DNA of 64,000 nt from Plecoglossus altivelis (GCA_036571765.1 BROE01000019.1:4524810-4588809), one strand, 5' to 3'. Positions 11,401 through 22,097 are shown, counted from the stretch's first letter. A program made the numbers and translations. Notes: a model not told the origin generated them from the letters alone.

Positions 11401-12850
11401 ATACCCCCCCCCATACCTGCATACCTCGCTGATGCAAATGAGAAGTCGGAACACGAGGGACCCCGAGGATGAGACGGCGGAGAAGAGGGAGCCAAATGAG
11501 AGCTACCCACAAACAAGCCATTATCAACCAACCCTTCTTCAAGCGTTCGTCTGAAGAGAAGCGGGCCCGTAGCACTCCGACTTGCCACATACAAGCTTTT
11601 TCTTTCTTTTTTGGGGGGAGGATGGGGAGGGGGGGGGGGGCTTTGAAACAGGCAAGGTAGGATCAGCCTGGGATGAAAGGCTCAACACACAGGAAAAGGC
11701 AGGGGGACGGTTGTATTTGTTTACCGCGCGCTAGGCTGAGGGCGATAGTCAAACTCCTCTTCATCCACGGGAAAGCTTCCCATTTCGGGCCCCGTCGCAG
11801 CGCGAGGCCTCCCACCGGCGCGCTGTGCGGCACCATCTGCTTGGACCTGTTGGCTTGTTTGTTTTCCAGAGCAAACAGCAAATCACTCCTTTCCTGTTCC
11901 TGCTTTTTACCATATGCCACTACCCGGGTATCAGAGCCAGCCATGTATATTAATGAAGTTCATCAAAGACACGCACACATGCACATCTGCCAGGAGAGCT
12001 TTGGAAAAACGATCACGCCTACTTGCCGATTCTCCAGCCTCCTCCCCCTCCCCCCCGGCACCCGCCCTCCGCCCCCCCCTTCTGCCACGCTGTCCCACCT
12101 TTCTCCTCAGGTGAGACACCTCTCACGGATGAGGAAGTGTGCCGCCAGTGTGACTTTTTGTCAGAGACTTGCAAATTGCTATTGTCTTACACCATAGTCC
12201 CTTTTCTGTTGCCAGTAATCTGCTTTTATCTCCAGAGTTCGTGGCTTCTGCAAACAGTGACTGAATTTGACATTCAAATCCAGACCCAACTGAATTTTGA
12301 GGGCACTTCTGTTGCTAGGCCTACTGCTACATCATGCACACCCTGATCACTGAACCTCTACACAAATGACTGCTGTTACAGTCAATGGAACATGTGCTCC
12401 ATTAAATATTCAGCTGTATCCAGAAAGGTTCAGAGGCAAGAGACAAGTGGTCCTGCTGGCATAAGCAGCTGCAGAAAGGCCGCGCTCGTCAGCCTCACCA
12501 CGGCTAAATAATACATCTGCTGCAGATGGCAGACTGCTCCCCTGTCTGCTAGGTTAGCATCCTCTCAGCCTGCCAGACGCCCGCTGTGGTCCTAAAGCCC
12601 ACCTTCATCCCCCCTCTGGGACCGTGTTGCTATGGGACCTGGGGTGGAACCCAGGAGACTGGAGGAAGTAGAAATCGATGTTAAACACAGAGTCATGGCG
12701 CATACACAGACACGCACACCGGTAGAGAGAACAGCCCAGACGTCCGGGCAAGACAGATCAGTACTTTGGAAGCGTCACATAAACACATTGCGTGCTGCTC
12801 CGTGCACGTATTTTACAGCTGAAGGCAATCATGAAGTATTTATGGAGTTT
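11401..12850. other. Unique non-coding block with G-run
   Basis: Includes a G12 run at 11629-11640, a moderately CpG-rich patch at 11725-11830 and a C-rich pyrimidine tract at 12036-12118 ending in CAG followed by GTGAGA. Open frames up to 174 codons show no domain or compositional support. Confidence 0.3.
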
Positions 12851-13640
12851 GGATTGATATCGTAGGATATTTCTTGTGAACATTGTGGGAACTGGCGCTG
12901 AGGGAAAATCTGGGCGCAGTTCAGTAAAAATCCTACGAGGTTTCGAAAGTGGCAGTTGCATTGATTTGAATCCCAGGAAAGACATATTTGTTTATAGTGC
13001 TGCTTCTAAGCTGTGGATGCATGACATTAACGTCATTGTAAGCCAGAAAGGGATTTGGGATCTGTAACAGTTACTGCTCTGCTTTGTTTACAATGTGGGT
13101 TTTGTTCTAACGCGTCTATAAATCCGAACCCTAATCTCTCAGATTAGCCCGTTTCTCACCGGTCTGGACTAATCTGCCTCTCACCCACTCAAACACGTGG
13201 GAGACTGAAGAGTTCATATTTCTCATCCCAGATGGGTTTAAAGTAACAGATATGTTGCAAATTGCCAAGGAATGGGGCTTGTGAGAAGCCGATGTCACTT
13301 CAATCCCTTTTGAAACCAAGGCCGGGCCTCTTTCTACTGATAAGAAGTCATGTCGAAGGATTCCTGTGTGATCTTTGCTAAAAAGAAGCTTGAAGCGGTT
13401 CAATTGCCCCAATCAGATGCCTAACAGAGGAAATCTCATTTGGAATACATGTTAGCTTGAACGTGACTGGTTGTTCAGTTAGAACCTGTCAGTCATTGTG
13501 CTGATGGGTCTCGACTGTCTTCATCATTAAGGTTACCACTGTACTTTGCCAATGACATGATTAGACTTGGGGGATGGCTAGGATGGTTTTGATTGGATTG
13601 TTCAGCCTGTCACTCAACCCAAGATGCGAGCCCGTGTCGA
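12851..13640. other. Unique non-coding block
   Basis: AT-moderate, non-repetitive sequence. No convincing exon, RNA or mobile element was seen. Confidence 0.3.
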
Positions 13641-13661
13641 CGCGGTGCTTCCCATGAGCAG

Positions 13662-13709
13662 GGCTTCGGATGCTAGCGCGGAGGCTAGCCCACGGCTTCA
13701 GATGCTAGC
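13662..13709 (+). repeat. Two-copy direct repeat containing GCTAGC
   Basis: Two 16-bp copies (GGCTTCGGATGCTAGC at 13662 and GGCTTCAGATGCTAGC at 13694) are spaced 32 bp apart and differ at one base. A third GCTAGC-like motif lies between them, so short palindromes occur three times within 50 bp. Confidence 0.7.
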
Positions 13710-14040
13710 AGCTTAGCCAGGCTTCCGCCTCACTACGCCTGCCCGTCTCCGGCTTGTTTAGTCCAGGCGTTTGTTTTGTTTTCATGCGCGCAGCATCTGT
13801 TTTCCGAGGTATTTGCGGGAGGCTTTCCTGTCCTGTCTCGTCCAATAAAGTCTGCAGACAGGCGGCGTTTCCTGGGGCTGCGCGACAGCGTGCTGCGCCC
13901 GTCCGCCACACGCTCGCCTCCGGCAGGGCCATGCATGATTTAGGTTGCTTTGTACATGCCCACAGGACAGCAAGCAGGTTGGGGCCATGAGGAGTAGAGA
14001 GGAGGGGGGTGCACAGAACACCCCACATTCTGGGAGAACT
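13710..14040. other. CpG-rich unique block
   Basis: Moderately CpG-rich sequence (about 13785-13925) with several open frames on both strands and no domain. It could be a weak CpG island or GC-rich exon-like sequence, but no paired splice sites were found. Confidence 0.25.
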
Positions 14041-14048
14041 TAACCCCC

Positions 14049-14050
<2 letters not shown>

Positions 14051-14081
<31 letters not shown>
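14051..14081. repeat. (CA)n microsatellite
   Basis: About 15 uninterrupted CA units preceded by a C-run. Confidence 0.95.
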
Positions 14082-14083
<2 letters not shown>

Positions 14084-14350
14084 GTGGGTGTGGACAAACA
14101 GGCGCTAAGCATTCAGGGGGTCCTCAAGGCCACCTCTTAGGCTCTAACTAATGACTGACTGGGAGATGTCTGATGTTGCCAGGAGCAAGTTTGCTCTGCG
14201 TCCCCCCCCAAGCCCTGGTTAGATCCCAGCCCATCAGATGGAGCAGAGGAGGGGGTGGAGGGAGGGAGGGCCTCCAAGCTGCTCTGGCTGAAGGCTAGCC
14301 TGTGAGTGAGCGCCTCCGTAAAGCAGGGGGATGCGGATAATAATAATACC

Positions 14351-14406
14351 CCCACACACGTACATACACACTCACACACGTACACACACGCACGCACACA
14401 CACACC
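14351..14406. repeat. Compound (CA)n/(CACG)n microsatellite
   Basis: CA units interspersed with ACGT and CACG steps, preceded by a short (ATA)n. Confidence 0.9.
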
Positions 14407-14732
14407 CCAGGCTGGGAAGCCTCTAACCTTGCGCCTGTAGCTCTGATGGTTATCCAAACTCCCCCACAACATATCCTTGACATCTCCTGTGGAGACACAG
14501 GCAAGCGTGGAGTATCGGGGAGGGCGGGGGAGGGGGGAGATGCTCATGGGCTGCTCGTCAGGAGTTAGGAGGTGTGTTGTCTTGTTTCAAGTATGGGCAC
14601 ACCATCAGTAGCTGCCTGCAGTTTTCTGCTCTTATCCTTCTGTCTTATCCTGTAGTCTTACAAGCTTGCTCTCTCCGCTCTAGGGCGAGGCCCAGGGGCA
14701 GGTCCGCTTGAGAGCCAAACAAAGTCAACTGT

Positions 14733-14765
14733 CAGAGAGAGAGAGAGCGAGAGAGAGAGAGAGAT
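14733..14765. repeat. (GA)n microsatellite
   Basis: Sixteen or so GA units with one GC interruption. A (TCTG)n/(TC)n tract follows at 14800-14822 and a (CA)n at 14824-14840, so GA and TC tracts are inverted relative to each other within 70 bp. Confidence 0.95.
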
Positions 14766-14799
14766 AACACTCAGCCCACACGCCCAGAATGGCCTCTAC

Positions 14800-14844
14800 C
14801 TCTGTCTGTCTGTCTCTCTCTCAAACACACACACACACACGCAC
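14800..14844. repeat. Compound (TCTG)n-(TC)n-(CA)n microsatellite
   Basis: Three simple-repeat motifs in immediate succession. No coding potential. Confidence 0.9.
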
Positions 14845-14869
14845 AAAGCCTCCTTATCACTCTCCCACC

Positions 14870-15600
14870 CGGGGCGGTAGACCTTATGATGAATCAACCG
14901 AGGTCAGGGGTCAAGACGAGTAAGTCCAGCAGACTTTTTGGAACACTCCCACTGTTAGGGCCCCTCTGCCATGTATTCTGACCCAGGCAAAGAGATTAAG
15001 CCTCTTGGCTCCAATGACAGCACAGGAAAACATGGAATCCATTATAGCTCTGAGATAATCTAATTTCACATTCTTGATCATCCCTAGATGATATATTGTT
15101 CATCTTTCTAATTACTTTTGAGTGTTTTTGTTCGCAAATATGAAAAAGTGATTCCCCACCCTGCTAAGCCAGCCTCCCTGACACTGTCATGATGTCTCTA
15201 ACAAACCAAACTGAAACTGAAAGGTACAAGCAGAAAGGGTTGAGATGAGTATTTAAACTCACATCGGCACACGACTGATGTTTGCTCTACATCATTAACC
15301 AGTTTAGGCACCTTTTATTCATATTGCCGGTATTCTCTCTCTAGTCAATAAAGCGGCCGTCTCAATAACCATTAATATTTGATTCAGGTTTAGATGATGG
15401 ATCTGGGAAAATCCAATATACTTTTATTGGAATCTACGCTGGTGTTGTACGGCTAGGGCTATATAATATACTGCTCATCAGTGTTGTCTGACCAGAATGA
15501 ACTTGAGCACTCTGTTTCTCTGCTTTCTAACAACAACACTGTTTAAACAACACAGATGGTGCTCTCTAGTGGCATTCTAATAATAGCATGCTATTTTAGT
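14870..15600. promoter_or_regulatory. Possible conserved non-coding elements
   Basis: Unique, increasingly AT-rich sequence. ATTA/TAAT and GATA-like cores occur in 15040-15160 (TCTAATTTCAC, CTAATTACTTTTG) and 15290-15430 (TACATCATTAACCAG, CCATTAATATTTGATT). There are no paired splice sites. Called on composition only. Confidence 0.3.
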
Positions 15601-15840
15601 TCAGATCACCCCGGTTACTCCCACCCCCCGCCCACGCAGCCCTACCTCATCTCCCACCCGCCCTCTCATCAGCCCACTCCCCACAGCACCCCCCCATCCC
15701 CGCCTCCCTTGTGACAGGCGGAGTGGGACAATAACCACGCGCCAGCTGATGCGTGATCCATGGGTTTGACCCCTGACCCTGGGACACATTGTTACAACCT
15801 GTTTACATTGTGCAAATGAAGCTAAATGTTTTCGATAACC

Positions 15841-15955
15841 CTCGCCTTCCTCCCCCCCTTTCCACGTCGTATCTCCTGACAGCTCTCCACCCTGTCCTCC
15901 CTCCCTCTCCTCTCCCTGTCCTCCCTCCCCTCTCCCTTCATCCCTCCCCTCGCCT
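15841..15955. repeat. Polypyrimidine tract
   Basis: C/T-only or nearly C/T-only sequence, purest from about 15895 to 15953. It is followed after a 25-bp spacer by a polypurine tract on the same strand. Confidence 0.9.
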
Positions 15956-15978
15956 CATGCTAACTCTACCTGATAAGC

Positions 15979-16085
15979 AGAGGGAGGTAGGTTAAGGATG
16001 GGGGGAGGGGGAGGGGGAGGGGGCGGAGAGAAGAGATAGGGCGAGAGAGGAACAGAGAGAGGGATAAGGACAGAGAGCAAGAAAG
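15979..16085. repeat. Polypurine tract with G-quadruplex motif
   Basis: Near-continuous purines. The segment 16000-16024 holds four or more G-runs of four to six bases separated by single A, a strong G-quadruplex pattern. The rest is GA-rich. Confidence 0.9.
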
Positions 16086-16089
16086 GAAT

Positions 16090-16850
16090 GAGGCCAATGT
16101 GGGAGAGCGTGTTGGTATTCCACACATGTCCAGAGACATTAGGAGGGCATCAAGGTGCAAATATGAGTCAGACAGCTCTCATAATGAAAGAATCCAGGCG
16201 CATTATGAAGTAAGTGGAAGTGACCAACGAAGAGAGACGCGCCACTGGCCGCTTTGAATTCCAATTACAGACCTGACGGTCGGAGAGAGATGCCTTTTAA
16301 TGTCTCCCAAGGTTCTGGGCCTGGGTGGGGGTGGTGGGGAGGGTTGGAGGCGGGGGGGCTCAGATAAAAGTCAGCCGGCTAGACAGCTCCAGCTCAAACC
16401 CAGAGGAGCCCCGCTCTACAGGAACCCACCAAGATTGTTTAGCCACATCGCCTATGCCTCACGAGTGCATGAAGCATAACTACCATTCATGTAGTCAGCC
16501 TAGGGCCCCAGACATACATGGTCTGTATGGGGAGGGGGAGGGGGAGTGATAGGGGGTCATGGGGAAGGTCTTTGAGGAGAGTGGATTATCTCATGAGGGG
16601 AAATCAATTAGAGCGGTGGGGTCGACTGTGAACATTTATCCATTCAGATTGAGCGCTATTGAACGCCGATGATGGGCTTTGACTCTGCTCCAGAGATCAG
16701 AGCTGATGGCGATTGTTCTGCGCCCCTCCACATGTATTATCTGCTTTTACTCAATGGAACGGCACTTCATCAATCCTGACGGAGCCCGGGGGCCTGTTGA
16801 TGGATGGGCTTTGTGTGGGGTTTGTAAGAAGAGGCATGGGGGTGGAGGAC
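16090..16850. other. Unique non-coding block
   Basis: Includes ATTA-rich patches (16165-16320 and 16575-16680, for example GGGGAAATCAATTAGAGCGG) that may be regulatory, and G-rich tracts at 16325-16355 and 16528-16548. No gene was recognised. Confidence 0.3.
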
Positions 16851-16851
16851 T

Positions 16852-16879
16852 GGGGGACGGGGGTGGGGGACGGGGGAAG
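16852..16879 (+). repeat. G-quadruplex-forming G-run array
   Basis: Four G5 runs with loops AC, T and AC in perfect succession, forming a two-copy 11-bp direct repeat. This fits the classic four-run G-quadruplex pattern. Confidence 0.85.
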
Positions 16880-17130
16880 GATGGCCAGGGGAGGTTGGGG
16901 TGAGGGGATGTGGGGGTTGTCACAGATGTCCGTCCCTTTGAAAGAAAAATTAAACAAGTACCTCATTAGCGAACGCTCTGCCGCTCCCTGGAGGTGGCCA
17001 CCGAGCCAGGCTTTTTAATGAGCTGGGAACTTAAACGCTGCCAAAGTTTACCCCGGCCATGCCTCCCTCGGTCAGGCCGCTGGGAAGAGTCGTGTACCCA
17101 GACCCCCACACCCCCACCCTACCCCCCAAA

Positions 17131-17147
17131 ACACCACCACCACCACC
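17131..17147. repeat. (ACC)n short trinucleotide repeat
   Basis: About five ACC units inside a C-rich region (17099-17175). Confidence 0.8.
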
Positions 17148-17269
17148 TCCCCCTCGACCCTCCCCCCTGCCTCACCCAGGACCTCCTCTGCCATTCAGGA
17201 GTGCTCATGCAGAGGCGAGAGGCACCACGCTGGCTCCCTTCCTTTCAGCTCCAGAGAAGGGGATAATGC

Positions 17270-18230
17270 CTTTTTTGTGCCACGCATCCAGAGGAATTAT
17301 GTGCGCTAATTTGATTAGGGGGAGATTTGATTAACTGGAAAATGAGGGCTTTGCTTAGACTTTCACACGCTTAATTTATCCCTTGCAAAGCAGACGCAAC
17401 ATTGTGTCATGAAACTCAGAAGGCATATGGGAACCCCTTTCAGCAGCTAGATAGCCCTTTCAGACCCAACAATATCAAGAATTGCTACGGTTCATATTGG
17501 GATAATCAGTTTAGAGCTTTTTGCCCGGCTTCAGAATACAAATTGCATTTGGCATTGCTTGTGAAAAGGTTCAAAGGATAATGAGATTAATGTAGTAGGG
17601 AATTGAGCTAAGCATTCAAAAAATTTAAAAATAAAGGAGCGGAAAATGGAAGAGTATTTGCATTGTTGCATTAACACTTTTTTTTAAAATTAATATCAAT
17701 GTAATTCAGTTCTGCGGGTTGTCTTATGTCCTTATAACTGTAGTTGCCAAGATTTCTCTTTGGCCTATCTGCTTGAAAACGTAATATTCGGTGTATATAT
17801 CCTGTATGTATTTAACTGTACGGCCCTTTCGATTTGCCTGGCCCTGCAAGGCAGGATTTCCAATTCATTCGATTCAAAGTTAACCATTTTAAGTTGCTGT
17901 ACAGAATGGTTTGAAATCTTGAATATGTACTTATGTACCTTGTGTACCCAGGGATGACCATAAGGAATGCAGGTGCTGAATGCTTCGCTTTGGCTGCTTT
18001 TAACATGCTACCATGAAGGTCATATTAGCTTTCGGTGATGATTACATTTGAATGAAAAGCGAGTTCTTCAGGGAGCAATGGCAGAGAAGAGAGAGACAGA
18101 TCTCTTTTTTTCTGATCTGAAACGCGAGTGTGACCTTGGTCAGACTAGCTGCACAGCAATGTTTTAAATAAATAGTTGTCCTTTCTTTAACATTGGGATT
18201 ACATTCTTCACTGTGACATTCTCCTCTGCA
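17270..18230. promoter_or_regulatory. AT-rich unique block, possible conserved elements
   Basis: Nearly 1 kb with no microsatellite and clearly higher AT. It holds many ATTA/TAAT cores, densest at 17290-17400 (GCGCTAATTTGATTAGG, GATTTGATTAACTGG, CGCTTAATTTATCC) and 17580-17710. Small open frames at 17760-18006 have no domain. This is the largest repeat-free AT-rich stretch left of the gap and a good enhancer candidate. Confidence 0.35.
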
Positions 18231-18269
18231 ACATCACAGCATAGACCGACACGCCACTGAGCACCAGAG

Positions 18270-18539
18270 TCAGGCCTGCTGCGGTCAGGCCTGCTGCGGT
18301 CAGGCCTGCTGCGGTCAGGCCTGCTGTGGTCAGGCCTGCTGCGGTCAGGCCTGCTGCGGTCTAGCTTGCTGCGGTCAGGCTTGCTGCGGTCTAGCTTGCT
18401 GCGGTCAGGCCTGCTGCGGTCAGGCCTTTTGTGGTCAGGCCTTGTGTGGTCAGGCCTTGTGTGGTCAGGCCTTGTGTGGTCAGGCCTGCTGCAGTCAGGC
18501 CTGCTGCGGTCAGGCCTGCTGCGGTCAGGCCTTGTGTGG
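18270..18539 (+). repeat. 15-bp minisatellite, 18 copies
   Basis: Eighteen head-to-tail 15-bp units with consensus TCAGGCCTGCTGCGG and exact 15-bp phase throughout. Variants cluster: a TCTAGCTTGCTGCGG pair (18360, 18390), and TCAGGCCTTGTGTGG in three adjacent units (18435-18479) and again in the last (18525). Such blocks imply unit duplication after divergence. Because 15 is a multiple of 3, the array stays open and reads as a pentapeptide repeat (18366-18548), but no start context or splice site supports translation. Confidence 0.97.
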
Positions 18540-18751
18540 TGTGTTTAGGTCAGCTCTGATCGGGCCAAGTTTTGGTCATCCCGGTGTTTTATTATGCACA
18601 AACGAGGCCCTCTGAGCTGCAACGCAAGCTGACTGGTTAAATTGTTTCCTGGCGTCTGTCGCACGGCCAGAGTGGACGGCTCGAATGGGGACATTCTAGA
18701 AGCCAAGGATTCATTAGAGAAAAAGCAGTGTAGACAATGAGAGAGGGAGGA

Positions 18752-18785
18752 GGGATGGAAAGAGGGAGAGAGAGAGAGAGAGAGA
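18752..18785. repeat. (GA)n microsatellite
   Basis: GGGA units leading into about ten GA units. Confidence 0.9.
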
Positions 18786-18930
18786 AGCATGCAGAGACCC
18801 AGACAGATGAGCTGTCTCCTGTTGGACTTCCTTCCATCTTCCCCATCTGTTCTCTCCAGTTTTAATTAAATCTACCGAGATGAGAATTTTTCCCGCTTTT
18901 TTTTTCCCTCTTACACCCCCCATCCTACCT

Positions 18931-18943
18931 CCCCCCCCCCCCC
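18931..18943 (+). repeat. C13 homopolymer
   Basis: Thirteen consecutive C inside a wider C-rich region (18908-19000). Confidence 0.9.
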
Positions 18944-19204
18944 GCACCCCATCTCCCTTCTCTGTCTCTCCAGCCCCCCACCCCTACAACTACCCCTCCT
19001 CCCCTAAACTGGGGTATAGATGAGCTTGTGCCAATGTCCACTCGTCTCCCCCCCTGGCTGCCAGCTGCTAATGAGAGCAGACCAGGGGGGGTGCTGCAGT
19101 GTTGCCAGCCATCATGAGCTGTTAATGAGGAGGACTCTAGCAAAGCCTTGGCCCAGGCCTTCCCCCATCCTCTGCCTGCTCCCCACTCACCTCCTCGCCT
19201 CCGT

Positions 19205-19245
19205 GTGTACGCACACACACACATGCATACACATACACACTCTCT
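19205..19245. repeat. Imperfect (CA)n tract
   Basis: CA units with TG and TA interruptions, followed by CTCTCTC. Confidence 0.8.
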
Positions 19246-19249
19246 CTCG

Positions 19250-20200
19250 CCTGCTACACACAAGCAAGCACTCCCATTATGTAAATACTACACAAACACA
19301 TGCAAAAACATTGAAATCACACTTTCTCTGACACTTATCTGCATAGGTGTTTGCAAACTTCTCTCCAGGCAAAACAAACAGCTCAAACTAACAAGCGGCC
19401 CCCATTTCTGGCCAGCTCAGCCTGTTGAGATGTGCTATTCTCATCAGAGCGCCAGACTCCCCGATATCTGCTATTGACAATTCCTGGTAACTGGTGCGCC
19501 ATTACACCGCCATAATGGCCTCCGCATCCACAACCTTTTGCTGGGCCAAGCCTTGTCAGCTAATAGCTTGGCCCCATACCTAGGCATGTCTGTCGGATGG
19601 ATGGAGCCTGATGCAGCTATTAGTTTTGTGACAGGAAGGGCAGGTGACAGGTGTCCCAACAACACATCTCTCTCTAACCCTTGGGTAAGACTGAACGTGT
19701 GGGGTCACCGTGACCATCTCTGATCACTGTGTGTAATGCGGTGCAGCGGCCCAGCCTAAACACAGGGGCGCACGGCGTACGCACATGAGCAGGAACACTC
19801 GGCAGTCACATCTGTCTTTCAAGGTGAAAACCCGTCTGTGGGGGCTTCCTTTGTGGCTGGCTTCTGTCTCGCTGCCTTTGTTTGCCTCCCTTTCAGCAGG
19901 CGCGGCCACGTTCCTCTCCGTCCCTCCGCCACCCCCCCCGTGTCTCGGACGCCACCGTCTCCCTTTCGGTTTTCCGGTCGCCTGTTTTTTGTTTTTTTAC
20001 AGCCACTTCTTTTCCCCCCGCATCCCCCTCTCTCCCATTGGCCTTCAGGCCCCAGAGTACCATGGCGAGGGGGGAGAGATGGCGAGGAGAGTAACCGCCT
20101 GCTAAGCTAAGCTGCGCCTGTCGATTCATTTGCGCTGTGGCAAGGTGTGCCTGAGCTCATGGCGGGGCGTACTGTTTTAACAGTCATTTGCAGAGCAGTT
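19250..20200. other. Unique non-coding block
   Basis: Mostly unique sequence, C/T-rich around 19885-20045. Open frames of up to 109 codons show no domain and no splice pair. Confidence 0.3.
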
Positions 20201-20205
20201 TTAAA

Positions 20206-20234
20206 GTGTGTGTGTGTGTGTAGGGGGGGGGGGG
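20206..20234. repeat. (TG)n followed by G12
   Basis: About eight TG units, then TA and twelve consecutive G. Confidence 0.9.
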
Positions 20235-20389
20235 TGTAAAAAGGGGTGGCAGGAAGGTGATGGTGGGGGCGAAGATTTAGCGACACCTCAAGTTAAGTTC
20301 ACCTATTGAGCTGTGGCCACACTTTGCACAGTAGGTGACAAAGTAGACGCTACCATTTCAGGGTGTTGCTCATTTTACTTCATTAAAAA

Positions 20390-20439
20390 GTGTGCGTGCG
20401 TGCGTGCGCGTGTGTGTGTGCGCGTGCGTGCGCGCGCAT
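20390..20439. repeat. (TGCG)n/(GTGC)n alternating tract
   Basis: Fifty bases of strict or nearly strict purine-pyrimidine alternation made of TGCG, CG and TG steps, ending CGCGCGCATG. The CG content makes it a better Z-DNA candidate than simple CA repeats. Confidence 0.9.
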
Positions 20440-20499
20440 GAATAGATCATTCCTCTGCAAAGTGAGAGAAGTGCTCATCCCTGATATCGGCTGTTGCTT

Positions 20500-20790
20500 T
20501 CATCTGCAGCGTCCACCGTCCCTCTCTCTGAGTCCGCCTCGCGTTTCCACAGGCCCGTCTTCGAAAATGGCTGTCGGAGATGTGCCATCTCAGGGGCCTC
20601 GGACCCCCCTCCAGCACAGTGATTCATATGGAGAGTGGCGGGGCGCAGGGAGAGCAGGCTGCAGCCCACCACAGGGACGGGAAAACAAGTGTTTTCGTCG
20701 TTACCCAGACAGACGCCCGGGGGCACGCAGACGCCCCCACGCCGCCGCCGCCGCGTCACGCAATCACAACGCCCAGATTTGCCTCTGTTA
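20500..20790 (+). other. CpG-rich block with small ORF of doubtful status
   Basis: A CpG-rich interval holds a 74-codon plus-strand frame (20567-20791) beginning MAVGDVPS. Its ATG has A at -3 and G at +4, a strong initiation context. A TTTCCACAG acceptor-like signal sits 25 bases upstream and a (CGC)5 trinucleotide run lies inside (20740-20754). The residues match no family I recognise, and composition alone can explain the frame. It could be a 5' exon, a micropeptide or chance. Confidence 0.15.
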
Positions 20791-20849
20791 GAACTTGCAG
20801 CGAATGCAAATGAGAACAACTTCTTCTGCCGCATAATTAAGTGATCAAC

Positions 20850-20884
20850 ACACACGCACACACATGCGCGCACACCAACACACA
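20850..20884. repeat. Imperfect (CA)n tract
   Basis: CA units interspersed with CG and TG. Confidence 0.8.
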
Positions 20885-21770
20885 TGGCTGTTTGTTTGTT
20901 AAGTGCACGCTGACGTGCGAGGTGTTTGAGCATGCAGCTAGCTTCTCAGGGACTAGAGAAGGGGGAGGTAATGATATGCAGACAATACTGCGAGGCTGTT
21001 GTGAATTGCAGCCCCTAGTTGTTATCCTGAACATCACAATGTAACAGCAGGACTACTCTCATACACCATACATGACACACTCCCAACTCTCATAACACAC
21101 ACAGAATACGCAACCTAATACACACCATACGCTCACCTGATAATCACCTAAAATGCACCCAATACTCTAATACCAGGTTATGTGGGCTAATGTTGCATTT
21201 ACACTGGAAGACAAAAGTGTGTCGAAAGCGAAGAAACCTTCATATATCTCCACGTTCAGTATTAGTGAGAAGATAGCACTGCTGCCATCGTTACAAGTTT
21301 CGGGCACCATGGCAACCGTTGTTCAACTTTTCTTTTTTTTCCTTTCAGTCTAGGCCTCCTGCGGAATTCGCAGTTCCTAACTGCCGCTCCTATGTCTACA
21401 GACAGCCAAATACTTTAAAGGGTATTTAAAGTTGGAGGCTTGAAAACCAACTTTGTTTAAATCTCACAAGTCCTCTTTGACTCAATTCTTTAACCTTCAA
21501 GCTTTTTTTTTTTTTTTCTTCCAAGGTCTACTTTTCAAAGTGGATAATTGACAACAACAGCAGCTGTGGCATGAACCCAAACCCAGGTCTATTACCATGA
21601 CACAGCTTCAAAGCTTCCTCACATCCAGAGGAGCTCAGCCTTAAAGCTCTTGTGCAGCGTCTGGGCCGCGCCAATTCCTTTTACAGCCATTGAAAATCAT
21701 TGATTCTTTGGTCGATTGTTCTAGTCTAGTCATTGGGAAAAGCTTGTGCTGGTTCTGGTAGAGGCGGTTT

Positions 21771-21772
<2 letters not shown>
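20885..21772. other. Unique non-coding block
   Basis: Contains a CA-rich loose patch (21055-21130) and a T15 run (21503-21517). No exon or RNA gene was recognised. Confidence 0.3.
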
Positions 21773-21801
<29 letters not shown>

Positions 21802-21840
21802 CCCCGTCGTGTGTTGTGTGTGTGTGTGTGTGTGCGTGTA
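21773..21840. repeat. (GT)n compound microsatellite
   Basis: Two GT arrays separated by GCCCCGTC. Confidence 0.95.
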
Positions 21841-22097
21841 CCTCAGTGTAAATGAGTTCCAGATAGATTTTGCTAGGGGGTTTAGTACCAGTCAAGACTG
21901 AGCTCATGGCACAGCCAGAACAGGTTGGGTTTCAAAGGGGCTTAGCGGGGGAATTAGTCGAGTCTTTGGAGTTTGAGCGCAGCCTAATTCCTGGTGACCT
22001 TTCCCTGGCTCTGGGCTGACTTTTTGTGATGATCAGCAAGCGCTATAACAAGCTTTTCCATCTGTGTGGCTGGGGATTACTCTGAAACAGCAGTAAC

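Noticed and set aside
12036..12121. Acceptor-like pyrimidine tract ending CTCAG followed by GTGAGA
   Set aside because: Acceptor and donor dinucleotides are adjacent, leaving no exon between them.
18270..18539. CRISPR-like array
   Set aside because: Units are contiguous 15-mers with no spacers, in a eukaryotic-type sequence. It is a minisatellite.
18366..18548. Pentapeptide-repeat frame (Leu-Arg-Ser-Gly-Leu type)
   Set aside because: Translation of the 15-bp minisatellite with no start context or splice sites.
20475..20933. 152-codon minus-strand frame
   Set aside because: Cys-, Val- and Arg-rich in part because of the TG/CG tract. No domain and no splice pair.
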